Positions 33,660 to 41,372 of a stretch of 64,000 nucleotides of DNA are shown piece by piece. Below the pieces are notes generated by a model, which saw only the letters and a list, made by a program, of their open reading frames with translations, ran no database searches and was not told the DNA's origin. This stretch comes from Solimonas sp036405815 (GTDB lineage: Bacteria > Pseudomonadota > Gammaproteobacteria > Nevskiales > Nevskiaceae). Position 1 is the first letter of the stretch. Each line of letters begins with the position of its first letter. The DNA is taken from contig DASWWX010000057.1 of NCBI GenBank assembly GCA_036405815.1, forward strand, positions 137,670-201,669. Direction: 5' to 3'. The position numbers and the translations under genes are program-made.

Positions 33660-34843
33660 GCACGAATCGCGACATCGCCATCCTCGGCGTCGGCATGCAC
33701 CCCTGGGGCAAGTGGGGCAAGAACTTCGTCGAGTACGGCGTCAAGGCCGCGCGCGACGCGCTCGCGGATTCCGGCGTGAACTGGCGCGACGTGGGCTTCG
33801 TTTCCGGCGCCGCGACGATCCGCAACGGCTATCCGGGCCAGGTGGCTGGCGCGACCTTCGCGCAGGCGCTGGGCTGGCAGGGTGCGCAGGTGAACACCTC
33901 GTACGCCGCTTGTGCCTCGGGTTCGCAGGCGCTGGCCGCCGCGCGCTCCAAGATCCTGTCGGGCGAATGCGAAGTGGCGCTGGTGATCGGCTCCGACACC
34001 ACGCCCAAGGGTTTCCTCAAGCCGGCGCCCGGTGACCGTCCGGACGATCCGGACTGGGTGCGCTTCCGCGTCGGCATCACCAACCCGACCTATTTCGCGT
34101 TGTACGCGCGCCGCCGCATCGAGCTGTACGGCGACACGACGGACGACTTCGCGCTGGTCAAGGTCAAGAACGCCGAGCACGGCTTCGAGAACCCGAACGC
34201 GCGTTACCGCAAGAAGTTCACGGCGGCAGACGTCGCGGCCTCGGCGATGCTGGCCGACCCGCTGCGCCTGATGGACGTCTGCGCGGTGTCCGACGGCGCT
34301 GCGGCGATCATCGTCTCCAGCCTCGACTACGCAAAGAAGATAGGCAAAAGCAACGCGCCGCGCATCGCCGCGATCTCGACGGTGACGCCGACCTTCGCCT
34401 CCGAACTGGTGGAGATGCCGGACATCGCCACCGATTCCGCGGTCGCCTGCGCGCCGCAGTCGTTCCGCGCCGCGCTGCCGAAAAAAGCTTATGAAGAAGC
34501 GGGCATCGGCCCCAAGGACGTGAGCCTCGCCGAGGTCTACGACCTGTCCACGGCGCTGGAACTCGACTGGATCGAGGACCTGCAGCTGTGCCAGCGCGGC
34601 GAAGGCGCGCGCCTGGTGCGCGAGGGTGCAACCAAGGTTGGCGGTCGCATCCCGGTGAACGCCTCCGGCGGTCTGGCCTGCTTCGGCGAAGCGGTGCCGG
34701 CGCAGGCGCTGGCGCAGGTCTGCGAACTCACCTGGCAGCTGCGCGGCCAGGCCGGTGCGCGCCAGGTCGCCAACGCCAAGGTCGGCATCACCGCGAACCA
34801 GGGCCTGTTCGGCCACGGCTCGTCGGTGATTGTGAAGCGCTGA
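33656..34843 (+). CDS. SCP-x/Ltp-type thiolase-fold protein (putative aldolase)
   Basis: A 395-residue protein with GTG start inside the DUF35 stop. The thiolase-fold N-terminal domain keeps a cysteine in SYAACASGSQAL (Cys86). The usual C-terminal HPxGATG motif is replaced: the segment reads GGLACFGEAVPAQAL, so the catalytic His is lost, while the last loop GLFGHGSSVIV is kept. This pattern, plus the DUF35 partner, argues for a non-thiolytic reaction such as the Ltp2-type retro-aldol cleavage of a beta-hydroxyacyl-CoA. The gene sits 5 bases before an enoyl-CoA hydratase gene, which could supply the hydroxyacyl substrate. The exact reaction is an inference; a degraded thiolase is the alternative. 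Confidence 0.8.
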   Translation: MSTNRDIAILGVGMHPWGKWGKNFVEYGVKAARDALADSGVNWRDVGFVSGAATIRNGYPGQVAGATFAQALGWQGAQVNTSYAACASGSQALAAARSKILSGECEVALVIGSDTTPKGFLKPAPGDRPDDPDWVRFRVGITNPTYFALYARRRIELYGDTTDDFALVKVKNAEHGFENPNARYRKKFTAADVAASAMLADPLRLMDVCAVSDGAAAIIVSSLDYAKKIGKSNAPRIAAISTVTPTFASELVEMPDIATDSAVACAPQSFRAALPKKAYEEAGIGPKDVSLAEVYDLSTALELDWIEDLQLCQRGEGARLVREGATKVGGRIPVNASGGLACFGEAVPAQALAQVCELTWQLRGQAGARQVANAKVGITANQGLFGHGSSVIVKR

Positions 34844-34848
34844 AGGCC

Positions 34849-35721
34849 ATGAACGCAGCCACGCCGCAGACGCCTGCAGAGGACGTCGTCCTCTACGAGG
34901 TACGCGACGGCATCGCCACCCTGACGATGAACCGTCCGCGCTATCACAACGCGCAGAACTCGAAGATGACCTATGCGCTCGACGCCGGCTTTCGCCGTGC
35001 CGTCGACGACGACGAGGTCAAGGTCATCGTGCTGCGCGGCGCGGGCAAGAACTTTTCCGGCGGCCACGACATCGGCACGCCGGAACGCGATGCGCACCTG
35101 AGCTTCGAGCGCGAGATGCTGTGGCCAGACCATGTCGGCAAGCCCGGCGCCGAGTTCCAGCTGGTGCGCGAGCAGGAGGTCTACCTCGGCATGTGCCGCC
35201 GCTGGCGCGACGTGCCGAAGCCGACGATCGCGATGGTGCAGGGCGCCTGCATCGCCGGCGGCCTGATGCTGGCCTGGGTCTGCGACCTGATCGTCGCCAG
35301 TGACGACGCCTGGTTCAGCGACCCGGTCGTGAAGATGAACATCCCGGGTGTCGAGTACTTCGCGCACGGCTACGAGTTGAATCCGCGCATCGCCAAGGAA
35401 TTCCTGTTCCTCGGTGACAAGATGACCGCCGAGCGTGCCTACCAGATGGGCATGGTCAACAAGGTCGTCGCACGCGAGCAGCTGGAAGAAGCCACCTATG
35501 CGATGGCGGCGCGCATCGCGCAGCAGCCGCGCATGGCGTTGTTGCTGGTGAAGCAGTCGCTGAATCACGTCGAAGACTTGCAGGGCAAGCGTGCCGCGAT
35601 GGACGCGGCCTTTGGCTGGCATCACTTCGCGCACGCCCACAACCAGCTCGTCACCGGGCACAATCTCGCCGGCCTCGACGCCAAGGCGATGGCCGAATCG
35701 AACAAGAAGGGTCCCGCATGA
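34849..35721 (+). CDS. Enoyl-CoA hydratase/isomerase family protein
   Basis: A 290-residue crotonase-fold protein. The oxyanion-hole segments are KNFSGGHDIG (about 67-76) and QGACIAGGLMLAWVCDLIVAS (131-151). The second catalytic Glu of true hydratases, normally in a PE turn, is not present: the segment reads WFSDPVVKMNIPG. It is about 30 residues longer than EchA20, with an insert of aromatic and charged residues after the first loop. Start ATG at 34849 follows the thiolase-like stop by 5 bases; upstream in-frame codons overlap that gene. It probably acts with the DUF35/thiolase-like pair. Hydration, isomerisation or C-C hydrolysis cannot be told apart from sequence. Confidence 0.8.
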   Translation: MNAATPQTPAEDVVLYEVRDGIATLTMNRPRYHNAQNSKMTYALDAGFRRAVDDDEVKVIVLRGAGKNFSGGHDIGTPERDAHLSFEREMLWPDHVGKPGAEFQLVREQEVYLGMCRRWRDVPKPTIAMVQGACIAGGLMLAWVCDLIVASDDAWFSDPVVKMNIPGVEYFAHGYELNPRIAKEFLFLGDKMTAERAYQMGMVNKVVAREQLEEATYAMAARIAQQPRMALLLVKQSLNHVEDLQGKRAAMDAAFGWHHFAHAHNQLVTGHNLAGLDAKAMAESNKKGPA

Positions 35722-35825
35722 GCGCCCCGGCGAGGGACCCGCGTAGCGGGATCGACGGCAACGCGAATGCGGGCTGCGGCCGTCGCGATGACGTTGCCCA
35801 AATCAATAAAGGTAAATAGGCCGCA
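35722..35825. other. Intergenic spacer with short hairpin
   Basis: A 104-base gap inside the operon. It holds a CCCGC-GTA-GCGGG hairpin at 35738-35750 and a GC-rich second half (GCGGCCGTCGCGATGACG), then an A-rich AAATCAATAAAGGTAAATAG stretch that may contain the ribosome site for ipdC. It could be a mobile intergenic repeat remnant. Confidence 0.35.
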
Positions 35826-36887
35826 ATGAGCGCCCTTGAAACACCGCTGACCCAACTGCTGGGCTGCCGCTACCCGATCGTGCAGACGGCGATGGGCTGG
35901 ATCGCGGATGCCAGGCTCGTTGCCGCGACCAGCAATGCCGGCGGCTTTGGCTTTCTTGCCGCCGCGACGATGTCGACGCAGCAACTGAAGGATGCGATCG
36001 CCGCGGTGCGTGCGGCGACGCCGGCGCCGTTCGGCGTCAACTTCCACATGTTCCAGCCGAACGCGGCGGAAGTGATCGACGTCGTCATCGAACACAAGGA
36101 CCGCGTGCGCGCCGTTTCCTACGGTCGCGGCCCGGATGCGAAGACGATCAAGCGTTTCAAGGACGCCGGCATCCTGTGCATGCCGACGGTCGGCGCGCTG
36201 AAGCATGCGCAGAAGGCGGTCGAACTCGGCGCCGACGTCATCACCGTGCAGGGCCAGGAAGGCGGCGGCCACACCGGCTCGGTGCCGACGACCCTTCTGC
36301 TGCCGCAAGTGCTGGATGCGGTGAAGGTGCCGGTCGTCGCGGCCGGTGGTTTCCACAGCGGTCGCGGTCTGGCCGGTGCGCTGGCCTTTGGTGCTGCGGG
36401 CATCGCGATGGGCACGCGCTTCCTGATGACGCAGGAATCGCCGGTGCCGCAGACCACGCTGAAGAAATACCTGGAAGTGAACGACCCGGCGAAGATCCGT
36501 GCCTCGGTCGCCGTTGACGGCCTGCCGCAGCGCATGATCGACAACCCGTTCCTGCTCAAGCTGGAACGCGGTGGCCTGATCAGCCGCCTGTTCGTCGCGC
36601 TGTCCAGCGCCTGGCACTGGCGCGCGCACACCGGCATGACGATCGGTCACATGATGAAGACCTTCTTCGCCGCGCTGAAGGAAGGCGACGGCGCGATCCA
36701 GACCATGATGGCCGCCAACGCGCCGGTGCTGATCCAGCGCGCGATGGTCGAAGGCAAGCCGGACGAAGGCGTGCTGCCTTCGGGCCAGGTTGCCGCCGTG
36801 ATCACGGCGCTGCCTGCGGTCGCCGACGTCATCCAGTCCATCGCCAGCGAGGCCGAAGCGCGCCTCGCCGCGCTCCGACATTCGTAA
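35826..36887 (+). CDS. ipdC: IpdC-like flavin-dependent oxidoreductase (nitronate monooxygenase family)
   Basis: A 353-residue TIM-barrel flavoprotein of the nitronate-monooxygenase/IMP-dehydrogenase-like family: CRYPIVQTAMGWIA at the N-terminus, GVNFHMFQPN, the FMN phosphate region VQGQEGGGHTG, VVAAGGFHSGRG and FGAAGIAMGTRFLMTQESPVP. The length equals mycobacterial IpdC (about 355), which introduces a double bond into the C-ring of the HIP-derived CoA ester so that EchA20 can open ring D. Gene order with ipdA, ipdB and echA20 matches the actinobacterial arrangement. The Comamonas counterpart is ScdK. A classical nitroalkane-oxidising role is unlikely here. Confidence 0.85.
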   Translation: MSALETPLTQLLGCRYPIVQTAMGWIADARLVAATSNAGGFGFLAAATMSTQQLKDAIAAVRAATPAPFGVNFHMFQPNAAEVIDVVIEHKDRVRAVSYGRGPDAKTIKRFKDAGILCMPTVGALKHAQKAVELGADVITVQGQEGGGHTGSVPTTLLLPQVLDAVKVPVVAAGGFHSGRGLAGALAFGAAGIAMGTRFLMTQESPVPQTTLKKYLEVNDPAKIRASVAVDGLPQRMIDNPFLLKLERGGLISRLFVALSSAWHWRAHTGMTIGHMMKTFFAALKEGDGAIQTMMAANAPVLIQRAMVEGKPDEGVLPSGQVAAVITALPAVADVIQSIASEAEARLAALRHS

Positions 36888-36910
36888 TCAATTCCTTTCA
36901 CGAGCCCGCC

Positions 36911-37669
36911 ATGAGCAACGGCTTCACCACCACGATCGCCGACGGCATCGCCGAGATCGTCATCAACCGTCCGCCGGTCAACGCGCTGAACGACGCCGGC
37001 TGGCACGCGTTGGCCGACGAGATCGAACGTGTCGGCCATGACCCCGCCGCGCGCGTCATCGTGCTGCGCGCCGAGGGCCGCGGCTTCTGCGCCGGCGTCG
37101 ACATCAAGGAACTGGACAAGCACCCGGAGAAGATCGTCTCGGTGAACGCGGGCAACTACCGTTCGTTCAAGGCCGTGCATCGCAATGCGCTGCCGGTCAT
37201 CGTCGCGGTGCACGGCTTCGTGCTCGGCGGCGGCATCGGCCTCGCCGGTGCGGCAGACATCGTCGTCGCCAGCGACTGCGCGACCTTTGGCGTGCCGGAA
37301 GTCGACCGCGGCGCGATGGGTGGCGGCGCGCATCTGCAGCGCCTGTTCCCGGTGCAGAAGGTGCGCATGATGTATTTCACCGGCGATCCGATCGCGGCGG
37401 CCGAAGCGTATCGCCTCGGCGCGGTCGAGACCGTCGTGCCGCGCGAGCAGCTGCGCGAAGCGGCGCTAAGCATCGCGCGCAAGATCGCGGCCAAGAGCAC
37501 GGCGATGATCAAGCTCGCCAAGGAATCGCTGAACGGCATCGAGGACGGCAACCTCGAAGACAAGTACCGCTGGGAGCAGGGCTTCACCCTGCAGGCCTAC
37601 AGCGAGAAGGATTCCGCCGAGACCCGCCGCGCCTTCGTCGAGAAGCGCGACGCGAAGTTCGAGGGCTGA
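36911..37669 (+). CDS. echA20: EchA20-like ring D hydrolase (crotonase fold)
   Basis: A 252-residue crotonase-fold protein. RPPVNALNDAGWHALADEI, LRAEGRGFCAGVDIKEL, VHGFVLGGGIGLAGAADIVVAS and ATFGVPEVDRGAMGG agree block by block with mycobacterial EchA20 (about 247 residues). EchA20 hydrolyses the D ring of HIEC-CoA, the step between IpdC and IpdAB. The Glu of VPE (Glu130) is conserved, unlike in the hydratase gene at 34849. It follows ipdC by 23 bases and precedes the acyl-CoA dehydrogenase gene by 3 bases, so it is in the same operon. The Comamonas counterpart is ScdY. Confidence 0.87.
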   Translation: MSNGFTTTIADGIAEIVINRPPVNALNDAGWHALADEIERVGHDPAARVIVLRAEGRGFCAGVDIKELDKHPEKIVSVNAGNYRSFKAVHRNALPVIVAVHGFVLGGGIGLAGAADIVVASDCATFGVPEVDRGAMGGGAHLQRLFPVQKVRMMYFTGDPIAAAEAYRLGAVETVVPREQLREAALSIARKIAAKSTAMIKLAKESLNGIEDGNLEDKYRWEQGFTLQAYSEKDSAETRRAFVEKRDAKFEG

Positions 37670-37672
37670 CCC

Positions 37673-38839
37673 ATGAGACTCGAGTACACAGAAAAGCAGA
37701 ACAAGTTCCGGGCCGAGGTGCGCGCCTGGCTCGAAGCCAACATGCCGAAGAAGGCGCTGACCAGCTTCGACACCGAAGAAGGCTTCGCCGAGCACCGTGC
37801 CTGGGAAGGCAAGCTCAACGAGGCACGCTTCAGCGCCGTGACCTGGCCCAAGGAGCTGGGCGGCCGCAGCTGCGACCTCATCGAGTGGCTGATCTTCGAA
37901 GAGGAATACTGGCGCGCCAACGCGCCGCTGCGCGTCAACCAGAACGGCATCTTCCTGCTGGCGCCGACCCTGATCGAGTACGGCACGCCGGAGCAGAAGG
38001 CGCGCTTCCTGCCGCGTATGGCCGCGGGCCAGGACATCTGGGCGCAGGGCTGGTCCGAGCCGGGCGCCGGTTCCGACATGGCGGCGATCCGCAGCAAGGC
38101 CGTCAAGGATGGCGACCACTACGTCATCAACGGCCAGAAGACCTGGTCGACGCGCGCGGTCTGGGCCGACTGGCTGTTCGGCCTGTTCCGCACCGATCCG
38201 GATTCGCAGCGCCACCACGGCCTGACCTTCATCCTGATGCCGCTGAACCTGCCGGGCATCACGATCCGCCCGATCAAGCAGCTCAACGGCTTGCCGGGCT
38301 TCGCCGAAATCTTCTTCGACGACGTGCGCGTGCCGGTGGCAAACCGCATGGGCGACGAGGGCGCGGGCTGGAACGTGGCGATGGCCACGGCCGGCTTCGA
38401 GCGCGGCCTGATGCTGCGTTCGCCGGCGCGCTTCCAGCAGACGGCGAAGCAGCTCGTCGATCTGTACCAGCGCCACCGCGACACGGCCGACCGCGACCCG
38501 GCGATCCGCGACGCGGTGCTGAAGAGCTGGATGTACGCCGAGGCCTATACGCTGTCGACCTATCGCACCGCGGGCCGCCTGGCCAAGGGCGCGAAGATCG
38601 GCGCCGAGGCCAGCACCAACAAGATCTTCTGGTCCGAGCTGGACCTGCTGATGCACGAGACCGCGATGGCGATTCTCGGTGCGCGCGCGGAACTGATGGC
38701 GCATGCGCCGGATGCCGGCGACATTGGCCAGTGGCTCGACGGCTTCCTGTTCGCGCAGGCCGGTCCGATCTACGCCGGTACTAACGAGATTCAACGCAAC
38801 ATTATTGCCGAGCGCATGCTCGGCCTCCCCCGCGCATGA
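37673..38839 (+). CDS. ipdE1: Acyl-CoA dehydrogenase IpdE1-like subunit
   Basis: A 388-residue acyl-CoA dehydrogenase: VTWPKELGGRSCDLIEWLIFEEE, WAQGWSEPGAGSDMAAI (substrate/FAD loop), TWSTRAVWADWLFGLFRTD and the C-terminal GPIYAGTNEIQRNIIAERML. The size and pairing with the 350-residue gene at 38986 fit the heterotetrameric alpha2beta2 steroid acyl-CoA dehydrogenases (FadE30/IpdE1 with IpdE2), where only one subunit binds FAD fully. This long subunit keeps the GTNEIQ FAD-binding segment. Expected role: dehydrogenation of the propionyl side chain of the 5-hydroxy-HIP-CoA intermediate. The start lies 3 bases after echA20. Confidence 0.82.
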   Translation: MRLEYTEKQNKFRAEVRAWLEANMPKKALTSFDTEEGFAEHRAWEGKLNEARFSAVTWPKELGGRSCDLIEWLIFEEEYWRANAPLRVNQNGIFLLAPTLIEYGTPEQKARFLPRMAAGQDIWAQGWSEPGAGSDMAAIRSKAVKDGDHYVINGQKTWSTRAVWADWLFGLFRTDPDSQRHHGLTFILMPLNLPGITIRPIKQLNGLPGFAEIFFDDVRVPVANRMGDEGAGWNVAMATAGFERGLMLRSPARFQQTAKQLVDLYQRHRDTADRDPAIRDAVLKSWMYAEAYTLSTYRTAGRLAKGAKIGAEASTNKIFWSELDLLMHETAMAILGARAELMAHAPDAGDIGQWLDGFLFAQAGPIYAGTNEIQRNIIAERMLGLPRA

Positions 38840-38985
38840 ATAAGCCTACTGCGCAGGCCGTCCGCGGCGTCACGCGGTGCTCGGAGTCCTCACGTACTGA
38901 CATGTACGCTGCGGCTCCTGCGTTCCTGTTCCTTGCGGCCGGCCTTGCTCGCTACGGCTTCTTCACGCGCTTCGAGGTATAGACA
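38840..38985. repeat. REP-like intergenic element
   Basis: A 146-base non-coding gap inside the operon with a symmetric core: GGAGTCCTCACGTAC, six spacer bases, then GTACGCTGCGGCTCC (about 38882-38918), giving CGTAC/GTACG and GGAG/CTCC arms. GC-rich shoulders containing GCGGCCGGCC follow. The layout resembles short palindromic repeats scattered between genes. The last bases (TTCGAGGTATAGACA) provide the ribosome site of the next gene. Confidence 0.45.
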
Positions 38986-40038
38986 ATGGACTTCACGTTC
39001 GACGAACAACAGCTCGCCTTCCGCGACGCGATCCGCAAGTTCCTGATGGTGGAAGCGGCGCCGGAAATGCTGCGCGACATCTGGGAAACGCAGATTGGCC
39101 GCTCCGCCGAGCTGCGCGCCAAGCTCGCCGACCAGGGCCTGACCGCGCTGTCGGTGCCGGAAGAATTCGGCGGCATCGCGCAGGGCGATCTCGACTGGGT
39201 GCTGGTGCAGCAGGAGCTGGGCTACTTCGCGATCCCGGACTCGCTGACGGCGACCGGCTATCTCGCGGTCTACATCCTCAACCAGCTGCCGGCGAACCAC
39301 GCACTGCGCGGCGAGTGGCTGCCGAAGATCGCCTCAGGCGAGGCGCGCATCGCGGTCGGCCATCCGATCAACCCGATGGTCGCCGACGCCAAGAACTCCA
39401 ACCTGCTGCTGCTGTGGCATGACGACGAACTGCACGCGGTGAAGCCGGCGGATACGCAGCTGTCGCAGAACCCGAGCATCGACCAGTCGCGCCGCCTGTA
39501 CAAGGTGACGTGGACGCCGTCGGCGGCGACGCGCGTGCTCGGCGCTGACGCCGGTCGTGCGCTGTGGGCCGGTGTCATCGACCGTGCGGGCCTGGCGATC
39601 AGCGCGCAGCTGCTGGGCCTGGCGCAGCGCATGCTCGACCTCGGCGTCGACCATGCCGCGCAGCGCAAGCAGTTCGGCAAGCCGATCGGCTCGTTCCAGG
39701 CGGTGAAGCATCACATGGCCGACGTCGCGGTGAAGGTCGAGTTCGCCGAGCCGGTCGTGCACCGCGCCGCCGCGGCGCTGGCCGAGAACGACGCCAAGGC
39801 GTCCGTCTACGTCTCGCACGCGCGACTGGCGGCGGGCGAAGCGGCGCTGCTCGCCGCACGCAAGAGCATCCAGGTGCACGGTGCGATGGGCTACACCTGG
39901 GAAGCCGACCTGCAGATGTTCATGAAGCGCGCCTGGGCGCTGGATGCGACCTGGGGCGACCGCACCTTCCACAAGGCGCGCGTCGAAGCGCACGTGCTCT
40001 CCGGTGCCGCGCTCGGCCCCGGCGAAACCTTCAACTGA
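38986..40038 (+). CDS. ipdE2: Acyl-CoA dehydrogenase IpdE2-like subunit
   Basis: A 350-residue acyl-CoA dehydrogenase-fold protein: MDFTFDEQQLAFRDAIRKFL, LSVPEEFGGIAQGDLDWVLVQQELG, DHAAQRKQFGKPIGSFQAVKHHMADV and IQVHGAMGYTWEADLQMFMKRAWAL. It lacks the GTNEIQ-type tail of the long subunit and its middle beta-domain is degenerate, as in the short partner of heteromeric steroid acyl-CoA dehydrogenases (IpdE2 type). It should form a complex with the product of 37673-38839. The gap between the two subunit genes is unusually filled by a palindromic element. Confidence 0.82.
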   Translation: MDFTFDEQQLAFRDAIRKFLMVEAAPEMLRDIWETQIGRSAELRAKLADQGLTALSVPEEFGGIAQGDLDWVLVQQELGYFAIPDSLTATGYLAVYILNQLPANHALRGEWLPKIASGEARIAVGHPINPMVADAKNSNLLLLWHDDELHAVKPADTQLSQNPSIDQSRRLYKVTWTPSAATRVLGADAGRALWAGVIDRAGLAISAQLLGLAQRMLDLGVDHAAQRKQFGKPIGSFQAVKHHMADVAVKVEFAEPVVHRAAAALAENDAKASVYVSHARLAAGEAALLAARKSIQVHGAMGYTWEADLQMFMKRAWALDATWGDRTFHKARVEAHVLSGAALGPGETFN

Positions 40039-40067
40039 TTTTCCTTTCACGCAAACCGAGAATTCCC

Positions 40068-41216
40068 ATGGCAGAAGCCTATATCGTCGACACCCTGCGC
40101 ACGCCCACCGGCAAGCGCAAGGGCAGTCTCGCCCACCTGCACGGCGCCGATCTCGGCGCGCACGCGCTCAAGGCGCTGGTCGCGCGCAACGCGATTCCGG
40201 CGGAAGACTACGACGACGTGATCTTCGGCTGCCTCGATGCGATCGGCCCGCTGGCCGGCAACATCGCGCGCACCTCGTGGCTGGCCGCCGGCCTGCCGCT
40301 GCACGTGCCGGGCGTGACGATCGACCGCCAGTGCGGCTCCTCGCAGCAGGCCGTGCACTTCGCCGCGCAGGCGGTGATGTCGGGCACGCAGGACGTCGTC
40401 ATCGCCGGCGGCGTGCAGACGATGACGCAGATCCCGATCTCCTCGGCGATGGTCTGCGCCAAGCCGCTGGGCTTCAACGATCCGTTCTCCGGCTCCAAGG
40501 GCTGGGTCGCGCGCTTCGGCGACCAGCCGGTATCGCAGTTCGTCGGTGCGCAGATGATCGCCGACAAGTGGAAGATCTCGCGTGACGACATGGAGCAGTT
40601 CGCGCTGGAGAGCCACCGCCGCGCGCGCGTCGCGCAGAAGGAAGGCCGCTTCGATCGCGAGATTCTCGAGACCGAAGGCCTGAAGATGGACGAGACGGTG
40701 CGCGACACCTCCATCGAACAGATGGCTAAGCTCGAACCGCTGGCGCCCGGCGGCACGATCACGGCCGGCGTGTCGAGCCAGACCGGCGATGCGTCCGCGG
40801 CGATGCTGATCGTCTCCGAGCGCGCGCTGAAGCAGTACGGCCTCAAGCCGCGCGCGCGCATTCACCATATGAGCGTCTACAGCGACGACCCGATCTTCAT
40901 GCTGACCGCGCCGATTCCGGCGACCCAGGTCGCGATGAAGAAGGCCGGCATGAAGCTGGAAGACATCGACCTCGTCGAGATCAATGAAGCCTTCGCGCCG
41001 GTCGTGCTGTCCTGGCTCAAGGAAACCGGCTACCCGCACGAAAAGACCAACGTCAACGGCGGCGCGATCGCGCTGTCGCATCCGCTGGGCGCCACCGGCG
41101 TCAAGCTGATGACGACGCTGCTGCACGAACTGGAACGCACCCACAAGCGCTACGGCCTGCAGACCATGTGCGAAGGCGGCGGCGTCGCCAACGTCACCAT
41201 CATCGAGCGACTGTAA
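40068..41216 (+). CDS. fadA6: FadA6-like acetyl-CoA acetyltransferase (thiolase)
   Basis: A 382-residue biosynthetic/degradative-type thiolase with all catalytic parts: Cys89 in TIDRQCGSSQQAVHF, the NEAFAPV loop, GGAIALSHPLGATG with the active His, and TMCEGGGVANVTIIERL with the second Cys. ATG at 40068 is used because MAEAYIVDTLRTPTGKRKG is the family N-terminus; residues further upstream belong to a frame read across the acyl-CoA dehydrogenase gene. In the HIP pathway FadA6 cleaves a late beta-ketoacyl-CoA after ring opening. It is tightly linked to ipdE2 (29-base gap). A general beta-oxidation thiolase is the alternative. Confidence 0.87.
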   Translation: MAEAYIVDTLRTPTGKRKGSLAHLHGADLGAHALKALVARNAIPAEDYDDVIFGCLDAIGPLAGNIARTSWLAAGLPLHVPGVTIDRQCGSSQQAVHFAAQAVMSGTQDVVIAGGVQTMTQIPISSAMVCAKPLGFNDPFSGSKGWVARFGDQPVSQFVGAQMIADKWKISRDDMEQFALESHRRARVAQKEGRFDREILETEGLKMDETVRDTSIEQMAKLEPLAPGGTITAGVSSQTGDASAAMLIVSERALKQYGLKPRARIHHMSVYSDDPIFMLTAPIPATQVAMKKAGMKLEDIDLVEINEAFAPVVLSWLKETGYPHEKTNVNGGAIALSHPLGATGVKLMTTLLHELERTHKRYGLQTMCEGGGVANVTIIERL

Positions 41217-41253
41217 GGCTCGCAACCTCCGTCAAGGACATGCAGAGCCCGAT

Positions 41254-41347
41254 CGTCCCGAGTGCCGCGCGCAAAGCGCGCGGTGTATCGAGGGGCTTCG
41301 GATGCGGTCCCTCGATAAACCGCGCCTCTGGCGCGGCACTCGGGATA
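41254..41347. repeat. Long nested palindrome (REP/BIME-like element)
   Basis: The outer arms TCCCGAGTGCCGCGC (41256-41270) and its exact complement (41331-41345) are 15 bp. The inner arms GCGCGGTGTATCGAGGG and CCCTCGATAAACCGCGC match with one mismatch, around a short loop (GCTTCGGATGCGGT). This can fold into one hairpin of more than 30 pairs. It lies between fadA6 and the next SDR gene and may act as a partial terminator or mRNA stabiliser. Confidence 0.75.
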
Positions 41348-41372
41348 GACGGGTAAATTTTCAGGAGCAGTC

